Assembly (NCBI GenBank): GCA_002281555.1
Contig: NCGJ01000020.1
Span: forward strand, 1-32,820
Reading direction: 5' to 3'
Source of the DNA: Hydrogenophilales bacterium 28-61-23
GTDB lineage: Bacteria > Pseudomonadota > Gammaproteobacteria > Burkholderiales > Thiobacillaceae
DNA: 32,820 nucleotides
Under the pieces are notes generated by a model. It saw nothing but the letters and a program-made list of their open reading frames with translations. It did no database searches and had not been told where the DNA came from. How positions within the stretch are numbered: position 1 is the first letter of the stretch; every line of letters begins with the position of its first letter. A program made the position numbers and the translations under genes. Positions 1 through 8,393 of this stretch are shown in pieces.

Positions 1-97
1 GTTTATCTTTCGCTCCTCCACTTCAGACCTGAATCTTCCATGAATTGGCTCAACCCAATGCCCACACCTTAAGGCTGTAAGTAATTTGTTAAAGAAC

Positions 98-174
98 TGG
101 TTGCGGGGACAGGATTTGAACCTGTGACCTTCGGGTTATGAGCCCGACGAGCTGCCAGACTGCTCCACCCCGCG
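98..174 (-). tRNA. initiator tRNA-fMet (anticodon CAU)
   Basis: The minus strand folds into a 77-nt cloverleaf with an encoded CCA end. It shows the marks of an initiator tRNA: the first base C does not pair with A72, and the anticodon stem has three consecutive G-C pairs (GGG/CCC) around loop CTCATAA. It supplies formyl-Met for translation start. It reads away from the alcohol dehydrogenase and has its own promoter. Confidence 0.96.
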
Positions 175-188
175 TCTGGGAGAACGAA

Positions 189-217
189 ACTATACGGCCT
201 TCACCAAACCCCGTCAA
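189..217 (-). promoter_or_regulatory. sigma-70 promoter of tRNA-fMet
   Basis: On the minus strand there is a -35 TTGACG and a -10 TATAGT separated by exactly 17 nt. The -10 ends 14 nt before the mature tRNA, a normal leader length for a tRNA gene. This is a near-consensus housekeeping promoter seen directly in the sequence. Confidence 0.8.
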
Positions 218-284
218 CACTATTTATTAGAAACCTCTGAAAATCAGTCTGTATTACGCTTTTGCCATTACCAACGGAGCCACC

Positions 285-1469
285 ATGTCCTTCATATTCA
301 ATCTAGCTCGCCTGCCGCGTGTGGAATTCGGTTCTGGCCGGTTTGAGTCCATCCCTGATCTCCTCTGCCGCTTCGGCTCCCACATTCTGATTGTTACCGG
401 GGGGAAATCCTTCTTGACCAGCAAGTATTGGTCCACGCTATCTGCAGCGCTAGATGCCCGCCAAGTCGAATACGACCTCGTTCAAGTCATCGGTGAGCCT
501 TCACCTGATTTCATTGACGCCTCTGTCCGTATCCATGCTCGTAGTGCTATCGACTGTGTTCTCGGCATAGGCGGCGGCAGTGCGTTAGATGCCGCCAAGG
601 CTATTGCCGGTTTACTGAAACCCGGCAACTCCGTGATGGATCATCTTGAAGGCGTTGGCCACGAACTACCTTATCTAGGACCAACAACGCCATTCATCGC
701 GGTTCCCACCACGGCTGGCACCGGTTCTGAAGCCACCAAGAATGCTGTGCTCTCAATTCATGGCGCGGATGGATTCAAGAAATCCTTCCGCGACGAACAA
801 CTGGTTGCCGAATACGCCGTTATTGACCCCGATCTTTTGGAGACTTGTCCGCCCGACGTGGTCGCGGCCAACGGCATGGATGCCTTCACTCAACTGTTGG
901 AATCCTATGTTTCCTGTAAAGCCAACCCATTCACAGATGCATTGGCTCTTTCCGGACTTGAGAAAATAAGAGATGCGCTGCTTCCGCTTTACGAAGGTGG
1001 CGGCGATGCCAACGAACACCGTACCGCGATGGCCTACGCCGCATTGCTTTCGGGAATCACTCTGGCCCAGGTCGGGCTGGGCTCGGTTCACGGACTCGCC
1101 TCCCCACTGGGTGCGTTCTTCCCGATTCCGCATGGCGTGGTATGTGGCACCCTTGTCGCCGCAGCCACGCGAATCAACATCGAAGCGATGGAATCGCGAG
1201 ACCGACTGAATCCAGCCCTGGGCAAGTATGCGCGGATCGGCCGCTTGTTGGCCCAGCAGGACTTGAACGATGCGGATGCGCGAACTGCCTTGGTGGCGAC
1301 TCTTGACGATTGGACGCAGCGCTTGCAACTGCCCCGACTCGGCGCCTATCAAGTCAACAACGCCGACATTCCTCGCATTGTTGCCAACAGTCGCGGTTCC
1401 AGCATGAAGACCAACCCCATCGAACTGACCGACAGCGAAATCGCTGCTGTACTTCTGGCGCGAATTTAA
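285..1469 (+). CDS. iron-containing alcohol dehydrogenase family protein
   Basis: A 394-residue NAD(P)-dependent group III (iron-type) alcohol dehydrogenase of normal family length. The dinucleotide-binding signature GIGGGSALDAAKA lies at 94-106 and PTTAGTGSE at 141-149. Metal-ligand positions are D199 (GMDAF), H269 (VHG) and H283 (PHG). The fourth usual ligand, His in DAxxH, is Gln203 here, so the metal site may differ from FucO-type enzymes. The start has a good Shine-Dalgarno (ACGGAG) 6 nt before ATG. The gene stands alone, with the tRNA-fMet promoter on one side and convergent recX only 3 bp away on the other. Its GC is visibly lower than that of the rib/rec operon, hinting at separate origin. 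The substrate cannot be told. Confidence 0.88.
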   Translation: MSFIFNLARLPRVEFGSGRFESIPDLLCRFGSHILIVTGGKSFLTSKYWSTLSAALDARQVEYDLVQVIGEPSPDFIDASVRIHARSAIDCVLGIGGGSALDAAKAIAGLLKPGNSVMDHLEGVGHELPYLGPTTPFIAVPTTAGTGSEATKNAVLSIHGADGFKKSFRDEQLVAEYAVIDPDLLETCPPDVVAANGMDAFTQLLESYVSCKANPFTDALALSGLEKIRDALLPLYEGGGDANEHRTAMAYAALLSGITLAQVGLGSVHGLASPLGAFFPIPHGVVCGTLVAAATRINIEAMESRDRLNPALGKYARIGRLLAQQDLNDADARTALVATLDDWTQRLQLPRLGAYQVNNADIPRIVANSRGSSMKTNPIELTDSEIAAVLLARI

Positions 1470-1472
1470 CCG

Positions 1473-1904
1473 CTACTCGTCATCCGAACCGCCCAGCACA
1501 CGCCGGATAACTTCTGTGGGAAAACCGCGACTCGCGAGAAAGCGATACTGCCGGGCACGACCGCTGGCATCACTGGACAGCGCACCAAATTTCTTCTGCC
1601 AGACCGCACGCGCCGCGTCCAAATCCTGCGCCTGGGCATTTTCAAGTGCATCCTCCATCTCGCTTGCCGACACCCCCTTCTCGCGCAGATCGGCTTTCAG
1701 CCGCAGACTGCCATGTTTACCCGCGCGAGCGTGGGCCAGCATTTCAACGTAGCGGGAATTGGAGAGCAGATTTTCCTGCTCAAGCCGGTCGAGCAAGGCC
1801 TCGATTTCATCCGCCTCGCCATATTCGCCAAGCTTGCGGGCCAGTTCGGCGCGGCTATGCTCTCGCCGCGCCAGAATATTCAGCGCCCGCAGCCTCAGCG
1901 TCAT
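1473..1904 (-). CDS. recX: RecX, regulator of RecA
   Basis: RecX binds RecA and limits filament growth during recombination and the SOS response. The 143-residue product is small, charged and mostly helical, with the family opening LRLRALNILARREHS and three-helix repeats (AELARKLGEYG, EALLDRLEQENLLSNSRYVE, WQKKFGAL). I chose the ATG at 1904, 7 nt after the recA stop. A start at 1949 is open but lies inside recA, and the family normally begins at MTLRLRA. It is directly downstream of recA, the classic arrangement, so it is probably made by read-through from recA. Confidence 0.9.
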   Translation of the reverse strand: MTLRLRALNILARREHSRAELARKLGEYGEADEIEALLDRLEQENLLSNSRYVEMLAHARAGKHGSLRLKADLREKGVSASEMEDALENAQAQDLDAARAVWQKKFGALSSDASGRARQYRFLASRGFPTEVIRRVLGGSDDE

Positions 1905-1911
1905 CCCGGCG

Positions 1912-2937
1912 TCACGCTTCAGCGGCACCCGCGGCGGGTTTAGCCGCATTCACACCCAGCTTTTCCCGGATCAGCCCCTCGATTTCTCGAGCGATTTCAG
2001 GATGTTCGCGCAGATATTCGCGTGAATTGTCCTTGCCCTGGCCGATCTTCTCGCCCTGATAGGAATACCAGGCGCCGGATTTGTCGACGATCTTGTGATT
2101 GACGCCGAGCTCGATGACCTCGCCTTCACGCGAGACACCCTCGCCATAAAGGATGTCGAACAGCGCTTCCTTGAACGGCGGCGCAACCTTGTTCTTGACC
2201 ACCTTGACCCGGGTTTCCGAACCCACCACCTCGTCGCCCTTCTTGATCGAGCCGATGCGGCGAATATCCAGACGCACAGAGGCATAGAACTTGAGCGCAT
2301 TGCCGCCAGTTGTAGTTTCCGGGCTACCGAACATCACGCCGATCTTCATCCGGATCTGGTTGATGAAGATGACCAGCGTATTGGTGCGCTTGATATTGGC
2401 GGTGAGCTTGCGCAACGCCTGACTCATCAAACGGGCCTGCAAACCCATGTGGGAATCGCCCATTTCACCTTCGATTTCAGCCTTCGGCGTCAACGCCGCG
2501 ACCGAGTCGATGACGACGATATCGACCGCGCCGGAGCGCACCAGCATGTCCGCGATTTCCAGCGCCTGCTCGCCGGTATCCGGCTGCGAGATCAGCAGAT
2601 CGGAGACATTGACGCCCAGCTTCTGTGCGTAGACCGGATCGAGCGCGTGTTCTGCGTCGATAAAAGCGGCGGTACCGCCCAGCTTCTGCATTTCGGCGAT
2701 GACCGAAAGCGTCATGGTCGTCTTGCCCGACGATTCCGGGCCATATATTTCGACCACGCGGCCACGCGGCAAACCGCCCACACCGAGGGCGATATCGAGT
2801 CCCAACGAACCGGTGGAAACCACCTGGATGTCGTCGAAGATGCCGCCATCGCCCATTTTCATGATCGAGCCCTTGCCGAACTGCTTTTCGATCTGGGCGA
2901 GTGCTGCGGCAAGCGCCTTGCTGCGGTTTTCATCCAT
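1912..2937 (-). CDS. recA: RecA recombinase
   Basis: A 341-residue ATP-dependent strand-exchange protein that also triggers LexA cleavage in the SOS response. The Walker A motif GPESSGKT is at 66-73, followed by family blocks [10 protein letters not shown] and [16 protein letters not shown], the L2-region stretch [16 protein letters not shown], and an Ala-rich C-terminus. A strong ribosome site (AGGAGG) precedes the ATG. It follows pncC by 29 bp and leads into recX. I see no LexA-box-like palindrome (CTG-N10-CAG) in the short gap or the 200 bp upstream, so SOS control of this copy is not evident here. Confidence 0.98.
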   Translation of the reverse strand: MDENRSKALAAALAQIEKQFGKGSIMKMGDGGIFDDIQVVSTGSLGLDIALGVGGLPRGRVVEIYGPESSGKTTMTLSVIAEMQKLGGTAAFIDAEHALDPVYAQKLGVNVSDLLISQPDTGEQALEIADMLVRSGAVDIVVIDSVAALTPKAEIEGEMGDSHMGLQARLMSQALRKLTANIKRTNTLVIFINQIRMKIGVMFGSPETTTGGNALKFYASVRLDIRRIGSIKKGDEVVGSETRVKVVKNKVAPPFKEALFDILYGEGVSREGEVIELGVNHKIVDKSGAWYSYQGEKIGQGKDNSREYLREHPEIAREIEGLIREKLGVNAAKPAAGAAEA

Positions 2938-2966
2938 GCTTATTTCCTCCTGATTGAGCGGCCGGA

Positions 2967-3461
2967 TTATGGCACGAGGGCCAGCAACTGCCTGAGCGCG
3001 AAGCCGACCGAAGCGGCGCGAATCTGGCGGCGGTCGCCGCTGAAAAACCGTGTCGCGCTGGCGCAGGGTTGGCCAGCCAATGCCCAGGCAAAGCAGACGC
3101 TGCCGACCGGTTTTTCCGGCGTGCCGCCGCCCGGCCCGGCAATGCCTGTAATTGCAATGGCCAACTGCGCGGCACTATGCGCCAGCGCCCCCCGCACCAT
3201 CTCGCGCGCGGTTTCCTCGCTCACCGCGCCGAACTGCATCAGTGTTTCCGCCGGCACACCCAGCATGTCCCGCTTGGCCGCGTTGCTGTAAGTGACGAAG
3301 CCTCGGTCGAACCAGGCCGAACTACCCGACACAGAAGTCACGACCTGCGCCAACCAACCACCGGTACACGATTCCGCCGTCGCCAGTATCCAACCCTGGC
3401 GCCGCAAAACCGCTCCCAGATCGGCGGCCAACGCTTCCAACTGAGCCTCGCTCACATCCAT
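2967..3461 (-). CDS. pncC: nicotinamide-nucleotide amidohydrolase (CinA C-terminal family)
   Basis: A 164-residue stand-alone CinA C-terminal domain, the PncC form that deamidates NMN to nicotinate mononucleotide in the pyridine-nucleotide cycle. Family motifs are [10 protein letters not shown] (27-36, with the conserved Ser), [15 protein letters not shown] (55-69) and [11 protein letters not shown]...KPVG (104-120). ATG 3461 is preferred. It overlaps the pgpA stop by 10 nt, consistent with translational coupling; an upstream start at 3482 would lie deeper in pgpA. In related bacteria this gene (often called cinA) precedes recA, as here. There is no N-terminal CinA molybdopterin-like domain, so this is not full-length CinA. 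Confidence 0.92.
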   Translation of the reverse strand: MDVSEAQLEALAADLGAVLRRQGWILATAESCTGGWLAQVVTSVSGSSAWFDRGFVTYSNAAKRDMLGVPAETLMQFGAVSEETAREMVRGALAHSAAQLAIAITGIAGPGGGTPEKPVGSVCFAWALAGQPCASATRFFSGDRRQIRAASVGFALRQLLALVP

Positions 3462-3952
3462 GTCGCGACTCCAAGCAGGCACAAAACGGCATAAGCGGCG
3501 GCCAACACGTCATCCAGCATCACGCCGAAACCGCCGGGCACGCGCGCATCGAGCCAGCCGATCGGAAACGGTTTCCAGATATCGAACAGGCGAAACAACG
3601 CAAACGCGAGCACAAAAGCGCCCACGCCACCCAACCGATCAACCGGCGCAAACGGCAACACCATCAGGAATGCGGCGATCTCGTCCCAGACCATGCCGCC
3701 ATGATCGTGCACGCCCAGGTCGCGCCCGGTGACGTCGCACGCCCACACACCGACAAGCAGGAACGCCGCGATCCAGACCCAGTAGAACGGGTGATCGGCC
3801 AACAACCAGTAAAGCGGAAATGCGGCCAGTGTGCCGGCGGTGCCGGGCGCCTTCGGAGAAAGTCCGGAGCCAAAACCCAGCGCCAGAAAATGCGCGGGAT
3901 GCGCGAACAGAAACGCGCGATCCGGCGCTTTAGCGACTGGCGAAATGGTCAA
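3452..3952 (-). CDS. pgpA: phosphatidylglycerophosphatase A
   Basis: A 166-residue inner-membrane enzyme that removes phosphate from phosphatidylglycerophosphate to give phosphatidylglycerol. The family blocks are GSGLSPKAPGTAGTL (28-42), HDHGGMVWDEIAAF (82-95), and LFDIWKPFPI followed by GGFGVMLDDVLAA (to about 152). Several hydrophobic segments (about 44-72, 93-122, 148-165) fit a multi-span membrane protein. It begins 23 nt inside the end of thiL and ends 10 nt inside pncC, so it is embedded in a tightly coupled operon. The thiL-pgpA pairing is typical of Proteobacteria. Confidence 0.95.
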   Translation of the reverse strand: MTISPVAKAPDRAFLFAHPAHFLALGFGSGLSPKAPGTAGTLAAFPLYWLLADHPFYWVWIAAFLLVGVWACDVTGRDLGVHDHGGMVWDEIAAFLMVLPFAPVDRLGGVGAFVLAFALFRLFDIWKPFPIGWLDARVPGGFGVMLDDVLAAAYAVLCLLGVATWM

Positions 3953-4895
3953 AACCGCGCTCCTCGATCTTCAACGGCAAACCATCCACACCGACAACGC
4001 GCAAACCCGGCTGTTCCGAAGTCTGGCCGATACGACTCAACGCCACTCCCGCCGTTGCGCCGGCAGCCAAGATCGCCGAAGCACTCACCGGCGACGCGGT
4101 AAAACACAACTCGTAATCGTCGCCGCCGGCAAGCAGGCAGCGCCGTGCCAATGAGGAATCCGGCAAACGCGCGGCCACGGCGGCATGCGCCGGCAGACGC
4201 GCCAGCTCGATGTCCGCGCCGACACCGGATCGCTCCAGGATATGGCCCAGATCGGCCAGCAAACCGTCGGAAATATCGATGGCCGCCACACGCGGCAATT
4301 CCGCCAACAAACCTCCCAATTGAACGCGCGGCTCGGGTTGATGCAGGCGCGCGAGGCATGCGGACGCTTCGTCTTGGTCCAGATGAACATCGCCCGACAA
4401 GTGCGCCAACCCCAATGCCGCGCCGCCCAGATCGCCCGAGACCCAGATATCGTCGCCCGCCTGCGCGAGATCACGTCTTAGCGGCTGTGCGAGTGTTTCG
4501 CCGAAGACGGTGACGCACAGATTGAGCGGCCCGCGCGTGGTATCGCCGCCCACCAGCGTCACGCCAAAACGATCCGCCAACTCGAAGAAGCCGCGACTGA
4601 AAGCGGCTAACCAGGCTTCATCCACGCCCGGCAAAGCCAGCGCCAGCGTCGCCCAGCGCGGCGTCGCGCCCATTGCGGCCAGATCGGAAAGATTCACCGC
4701 CAGCGTCTTGTGGCCCAACAGACAGGGATCGGCATCGGGCAGAAAATGTCGGCCGGCGACCAGCATGTCGCTGGAAACGGCCAACAACTTGCCGGGCGCA
4801 ACCTGCACCAGCGCTGCGTCGTCGCCGACGCCCAACACGGCATTCGGAGCGGAGCGCGTAAAAAACCGCTGGATGAGATCGAATTCGGAGGGCAT
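3930..4895 (-). CDS. thiL: thiamine-monophosphate kinase
   Basis: ThiL phosphorylates thiamine monophosphate to the cofactor thiamine pyrophosphate. The 321-residue product has the PurM-like fold signatures: EFDLIQRFF at the N-terminus, GVGDDAALV (22-30) for Mg-ATP, NLSDLAAMGA (68-77), VGGDTTRG (115-122) and, later, AIDISDGLLADLGH. I start at ATG 4895 (MPSEF), which begins 14 nt after the nusB stop and matches the family start; the track allows 4913, inside nusB. It lies between nusB and pgpA, the common proteobacterial order. Confidence 0.95.
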   Translation of the reverse strand: MPSEFDLIQRFFTRSAPNAVLGVGDDAALVQVAPGKLLAVSSDMLVAGRHFLPDADPCLLGHKTLAVNLSDLAAMGATPRWATLALALPGVDEAWLAAFSRGFFELADRFGVTLVGGDTTRGPLNLCVTVFGETLAQPLRRDLAQAGDDIWVSGDLGGAALGLAHLSGDVHLDQDEASACLARLHQPEPRVQLGGLLAELPRVAAIDISDGLLADLGHILERSGVGADIELARLPAHAAVAARLPDSSLARRCLLAGGDDYELCFTASPVSASAILAAGATAGVALSRIGQTSEQPGLRVVGVDGLPLKIEERGFDHFASR

Positions 4896-4909
4896 CGCCC
4901 GCCCTGTCT

Positions 4910-5437
4910 TCAAGCCTGGCGTTCGCCTTCGCGATCGCCCGCAATTTCGACTTGGCGAGCAACCTGCGCCAGCTTGTCGAGCACGCCGTTGACGAACTTG
5001 TGGCCATCGGTGCCGCCATACAGCTTGGCCAGTTCGACCGCTTCGTTGATGCAGACTTTGTACGGCACATTGAAGCTATGGATCAGCTCGTAGGCCCCGA
5101 TCAACAGAATCGCGTGTTCGATCGGCGACAGCTCAACCACCGGACGATCCAGATGCGGCTCCAGCGCGAGGTCGAGACTCGCCGCCTGTTTCAGCACGCC
5201 ATCGAGCAATTCGCGCAGAAAACCGGAATGCGGCTTGGTCAACTCGATGTCGCCCGCCGCCTCCTTCTCTTCCGGCTCGTAACGCTCGACCTGCACCAGC
5301 AGGCTGGCGTAATCGCCGCCGGCAAGTTGCCAGAGATAGAGCGCGCGCAGCACCCGTTCGCGCGAAACACGACGCGGATTCGGGCCGCGCTTGGCCGCTT
5401 TCTGCGGGCGCCCGGATGGTTCGGATTGAGCGTTCAT
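4910..5437 (-). CDS. nusB: transcription antitermination factor NusB
   Basis: NusB binds boxA RNA with NusE (S10) and supports antitermination of rRNA transcripts. The 175-residue protein is somewhat longer than the usual 140 or so. It has a basic, Pro-rich N-terminal extension of about 20 residues before [14 protein letters not shown], and an inserted acidic stretch near 54-65. The conserved C-terminal block includes [27 protein letters not shown] and [10 protein letters not shown]. The start overlaps the ribH stop by 4 nt (ATGA), and ribH-nusB is a widely conserved pair. Confidence 0.95.
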   Translation of the reverse strand: MNAQSEPSGRPQKAAKRGPNPRRVSRERVLRALYLWQLAGGDYASLLVQVERYEPEEKEAAGDIELTKPHSGFLRELLDGVLKQAASLDLALEPHLDRPVVELSPIEHAILLIGAYELIHSFNVPYKVCINEAVELAKLYGGTDGHKFVNGVLDKLAQVARQVEIAGDREGERQA

Positions 5438-5901
5438 AGCACCTTCAACAGACGCGCCATCTCGATCGCACAGAGCGCGGCTTCGCGGCCTTTTTCAGTC
5501 ATGCGCGAGGTGGCTTGGTGATCGGTATTGGTGGTCAGCACGCCATTGGCGATCGGCACGCCGGTATCCAGCGTGGCGCGGGTGATGCCGGCGGCCATCT
5601 CGTTGGAGACGATTTCAAAATGATAGGTATCGCCGCGTATCACCGCGCCCAGCGCCACCAGGCCATCGAACTTGCCCGACTCGCCCATTTTCTTCAGGAT
5701 CAACGGCAGTTCCAGCGCGCCTGGCGCGGTCGCGATGACCACATCCTGTTCCGCCACCCCGGCCTTCACCAGCGCGGCGACGGCGGCGGACAGCAAGCCC
5801 TCGCACACTTCCATGTTGAAACGGCTCATGGCGATACCGATGCGCAGCCCTTTGCCGTCGATATTCGGTTGAATTTCGTTGATGTTTTCGTAGCGGGCCA
5901 T
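5434..5901 (-). CDS. ribH: 6,7-dimethyl-8-ribityllumazine synthase
   Basis: RibH condenses 5-amino-6-ribitylaminouracil with dihydroxybutanone phosphate to give lumazine, the penultimate riboflavin step. The 155-residue protein has the family sites: SRFN (27-30), the phosphate-binding APGALELP (59-66), and [14 protein letters not shown] (84-97) with the catalytic His94. I start at ATG 5901, one base after the ribBA stop, with AAGGAA as ribosome site. An upstream start at 5919 would overlap ribBA. It sits between ribBA and nusB. Confidence 0.96.
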   Translation of the reverse strand: MARYENINEIQPNIDGKGLRIGIAMSRFNMEVCEGLLSAAVAALVKAGVAEQDVVIATAPGALELPLILKKMGESGKFDGLVALGAVIRGDTYHFEIVSNEMAAGITRATLDTGVPIANGVLTTNTDHQATSRMTEKGREAALCAIEMARLLKVL

Positions 5902-5902
5902 G

Positions 5903-7009
5903 TCAGTTTCCTTGTTCAAAATAACCCGTCACTTCCAGTCCGAAGCCGTCCATGGCCGGCATCTTGCGGGGAGTGGCGAGAAGTTTCATTTTGCCGACGC
6001 CGAGATCGCGCAGGATTTGCGCGCCGGTGCCGTAGTTGCGCAGATCGAACTTGCGCGCCGGCGGCGCGATATCCGCCGGCAGCGCGCGGGCGGCAAGTTC
6101 GTCGGCAGATTCGGGACGATGCAGCAATACCAGCGCGCCCGCTTTTCCGTCAGATGCGGCATCGGCAATGATTTTCAGCGCGGCCGGCACGGAATAGGCA
6201 TGCACCGCGCCGCCCATGTCCAGCGCATCGATCAGCGAAACCGGCTCATGCACACGCACCAGGGTTTCGCTGTCGGCGCGAATTTCACCTTGGGTCAACG
6301 CCAGATGCGTCGCGCGGCTGATCTTGTCGCGATAAACCACCAGCTTGAACACACCGAACGGCGTCGTGATTTCCCGCTCGCCTTCGCGCTCGACCAGACG
6401 CTCGTTGGCGGCGCGGTAGTGGATCAAGTCGGCGATGGCGCCGATCTTCAAGCCGTGTTCCTGGCTGAACTCCAGCAAGTCCGGCAGACGCGCCATGCTG
6501 CCGTCCTCTTTCAGGATTTCGCAGATCACCGAAGCCGGCACCAGACCGGCCATGCCGACCAGATCGCAACCGGCTTCGGTATGTCCCGCCCGCACCAGCA
6601 CACCGCCTGGTTGCGCGCGCAGCGGGAAGATGTGGCCGGGCTGGACGATGTCGGTCGGTTCCGCATTCTTGGCCACCGCCGCCAGGATGGTAGCGGCGCG
6701 ATCCGCGGCGGAAATGCCGGTCGTCACGCCCTCCGCAGCTTCGATCGAAACGGTGAACGCCGTGCCGTGCGGCGTCTGGTTGTCGCTCACCATCTGCTTC
6801 AGGCCGAGTTGACGGCAGCGCGCATCGGTCAAGGTCAGGCAAACCAGGCCGCGCGCGTGGCGCACCATGAAGTTGATGGCTTCCGACGTCACATGTTCGG
6901 CCGCCATGACCAGATCGCCTTCGTTCTCGCGGTCTTCCTCATCGACCAGGATGACCATGCGGCCGGCCTTCAGCTCCGCGACGATTTCTTCAATGGGGGC
7001 GAGGCTCAT
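5903..7009 (-). CDS. ribBA: 3,4-dihydroxy-2-butanone-4-phosphate synthase with degenerate GTP cyclohydrolase II-like C-terminus
   Basis: A 368-residue hybrid. Residues 1-205 are a full RibB domain that makes dihydroxybutanone phosphate from ribulose 5-phosphate. Its signatures are [12 protein letters not shown] (22-33), [15 protein letters not shown] (76-90) and [11 protein letters not shown] (140-150). Residues 212-368 align in outline with RibA, keeping [20 protein letters not shown] and LEVTGYF. The zinc-binding segment C-x10-C-x-C of GTP cyclohydrolase II is absent (254-270 has no Cys), and so is the RQEGRG-type loop. The C-terminus is therefore probably not a working cyclohydrolase; such RibB-X hybrids are known in Proteobacteria. 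A separate ribA should exist elsewhere. Its ATG shares one base with the ribE stop. Confidence 0.94.
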   Translation of the reverse strand: MSLAPIEEIVAELKAGRMVILVDEEDRENEGDLVMAAEHVTSEAINFMVRHARGLVCLTLTDARCRQLGLKQMVSDNQTPHGTAFTVSIEAAEGVTTGISAADRAATILAAVAKNAEPTDIVQPGHIFPLRAQPGGVLVRAGHTEAGCDLVGMAGLVPASVICEILKEDGSMARLPDLLEFSQEHGLKIGAIADLIHYRAANERLVEREGEREITTPFGVFKLVVYRDKISRATHLALTQGEIRADSETLVRVHEPVSLIDALDMGGAVHAYSVPAALKIIADAASDGKAGALVLLHRPESADELAARALPADIAPPARKFDLRNYGTGAQILRDLGVGKMKLLATPRKMPAMDGFGLEVTGYFEQGN

Positions 7010-7629
7010 CAGTTTTTATCCTGTTCGTGTACGTAATTCAGCAAGCGGTCGGCATAGCGCGCCAACATATCGGCTTCCAGATTGACCCGGCTGCCGGCCG
7101 TCAATTCCTTCAACATGGTCTGCTCCAGCGTGTGGGGAATCAGGTTGATCGAAAAATCGGCGCCCTGCACCTTGTTCACGGTCAGCGACACACCGTTCAC
7201 CGCGACCGACCCCTTGTTCGCCAGATAACGCGCCATGGCGCCGGGCGCGCGGATATCGAGCCGCCAACTGCCATCGGCCTGATCGGACACCGGCGCGAAG
7301 TGAATCACTTCGCCGACGCCATCGACATGCCCCGAAACCAGATGGCCGCCGAGCCGGTCGGACAAACGCATGGCCTTCTCCAGATTGATTTTGTCGCCGG
7401 GCGCGAAGCCTATGGTGCAGGCAAAGGTTTCACCGGAGACATCGACGCTGAAACTGTCGGCGGTCTTTTCCACCACGGTCAGGCAGACACCGTTGCAGGC
7501 GATGGAGTCGCCCAATTGCGCATCGGACAGATCAAGCCCGACGGCGGCGACTGTTACGCGCGCGTCGCCGCCAGCGCCTTCAGTCAAATGGGAAATGTGG
7601 CCGACGGCCTGAATGATGCCGGTAAACAT
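7009..7629 (-). CDS. ribE: riboflavin synthase, alpha chain
   Basis: It performs the last step of riboflavin synthesis, dismutating two lumazines. The 206-residue length and the start MFTGIIQAVG are typical. Two tandem lumazine-binding barrels are visible: the first contains CNGVCLTVVEK (44-54) and the second VSGHVDGVGEV near 97 and VNGVSLTVNKV near 143. The stop shares a base with the ribBA start. Upstream is a gap of 133 bp to slyD with a small hairpin. I found no FMN riboswitch in it. Confidence 0.96.
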   Translation of the reverse strand: MFTGIIQAVGHISHLTEGAGGDARVTVAAVGLDLSDAQLGDSIACNGVCLTVVEKTADSFSVDVSGETFACTIGFAPGDKINLEKAMRLSDRLGGHLVSGHVDGVGEVIHFAPVSDQADGSWRLDIRAPGAMARYLANKGSVAVNGVSLTVNKVQGADFSINLIPHTLEQTMLKELTAGSRVNLEADMLARYADRLLNYVHEQDKN

Positions 7630-7651
7630 GAGTACACCTGCTCAGAAAGGA

Positions 7652-7673
7652 CGCCCGGAACGTTTTCCGGACG
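7652..7673 (-). other. small hairpin in the ribE leader
   Basis: CCGGAA and TTCCGG form a perfect 6-bp stem around a CGTT tetraloop 26-41 nt before the ribE ATG, with further C-G pairs outside a mismatch. There is no T-run after it, so a terminator is unlikely. It could tune ribE translation or processing of the slyD-ribE transcript. The role is unknown. Confidence 0.35.
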
Positions 7674-7762
7674 CGCAAAGGCAGGCATTTTAGGGGTTAG
7701 CGCGAAGCAAGGGAAATGCAGGCCAGCGCGAAGTCGACAAAGCGCCCCGGCCAAAGCACAAA

Positions 7763-8218
7763 TCAGTTCGCTTCGCCGCGCGCGATCTCTTTCGCCGTTG
7801 CCGCGCGAACTGCGACGACCGTGCCGGCAAATACCAGATCGAGGCCGCACAGCGGATGGTTGCCATTGATCGTCACCGTGTCCTGGTCGATGTGGGTCAC
7901 CTTGAACAGCAGAATTTCGCCATCTTCCGCATCCAGCTCGACCTGAGTGCCGATCTGGATGTTGGCGGGGAAGGCATCGCGCGGTTCGACGCTGACCAGA
8001 TCGGGGTCGTATTCGCCGAACGCCTCCTCAGCCTTGAGTTCGACACGAAAGGTGTCCGCCACGGACTTGCCTTGCAAAGCCACCTCGAGCGCGTCGAACA
8101 GGCCGCCATAACCGCCATGCAGATAGACCAGATGTTCCTGTCCGGCGTCGACCACCTCACCGTCGCGGTCGCTGACTTGATAACTCAGGGTGACGACATG
8201 ATTTCGGCTGATTTTCAT
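7763..8218 (-). CDS. slyD: SlyD-type FKBP peptidyl-prolyl cis-trans isomerase
   Basis: A 151-residue cytoplasmic FKBP-family isomerase/chaperone. The FKBP half-motifs are VVTLSYQVSDRDGEVVD (8-24) and LHGGYGGLFDALEVALQGK (33-51). They flank the insert-in-flap region that starts with EEAFGEYDPDLV and carries the chaperone function in SlyD proteins. The C-terminus ends at EIARGEAN without the His/Cys-rich metal tail of E. coli SlyD, so a nickel-storage role is not supported. Its place between ribD and ribE is unusual. It is separated from ribD by the 127-bp repeat and from ribE by a 133-bp gap, as if inserted into the riboflavin operon. Confidence 0.86.
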   Translation of the reverse strand: MKISRNHVVTLSYQVSDRDGEVVDAGQEHLVYLHGGYGGLFDALEVALQGKSVADTFRVELKAEEAFGEYDPDLVSVEPRDAFPANIQIGTQVELDAEDGEILLFKVTHIDQDTVTINGNHPLCGLDLVFAGTVVAVRAATAKEIARGEAN

Positions 8219-8263
8219 CGCACATCCAATTCAAAAAACTCAAACAGGCCGCGGACGCAGATC

Positions 8264-8390
8264 GTAGGTCGGCAATCCCTTGCCGACATCGCAACCACCG
8301 CACGCTGAAAGCCAGCAAAGGACAGCGAAGTCGTTGCCGCTTCAGCGGCATTACGAATCCGGCGCCCCCTTGCGGGGACTGCCGACCTAC
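8264..8390. repeat. 127-bp hairpin-rich inverted-repeat element (REP/MITE-like candidate)
   Basis: The ends are perfect 11-bp inverted repeats: GTAGGTCGGCA at 8264-8274 and TGCCGACCTAC at 8380-8390, extending to 16 bp with one mismatch. Inside are further stems: 8268-8287 (8 bp around TCCC), 8335-8350 (6 bp around TTCA) and a short one near 8366-8377. The element fills most of the slyD-ribD gap and ends 4 bp from the ribD stop. There is no coding sequence and no clear target duplication. It resembles REP/BIME or MITE-type elements, but only one copy is in the window. Confidence 0.6.
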
Positions 8391-8393
8391 TCA

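Noticed and set aside
2095-3291. 398-codon open frame on the plus strand opposite recA/pncC
   Set aside because: It is an antisense shadow of two clearly conserved genes. Its translation has no recognisable family and is His/Asp/Arg-rich, as expected from the reverse of GC-rich codons.
7630-7762. FMN riboswitch before ribE
   Set aside because: None of the conserved RFN-element sequence blocks were seen here or before ribD.
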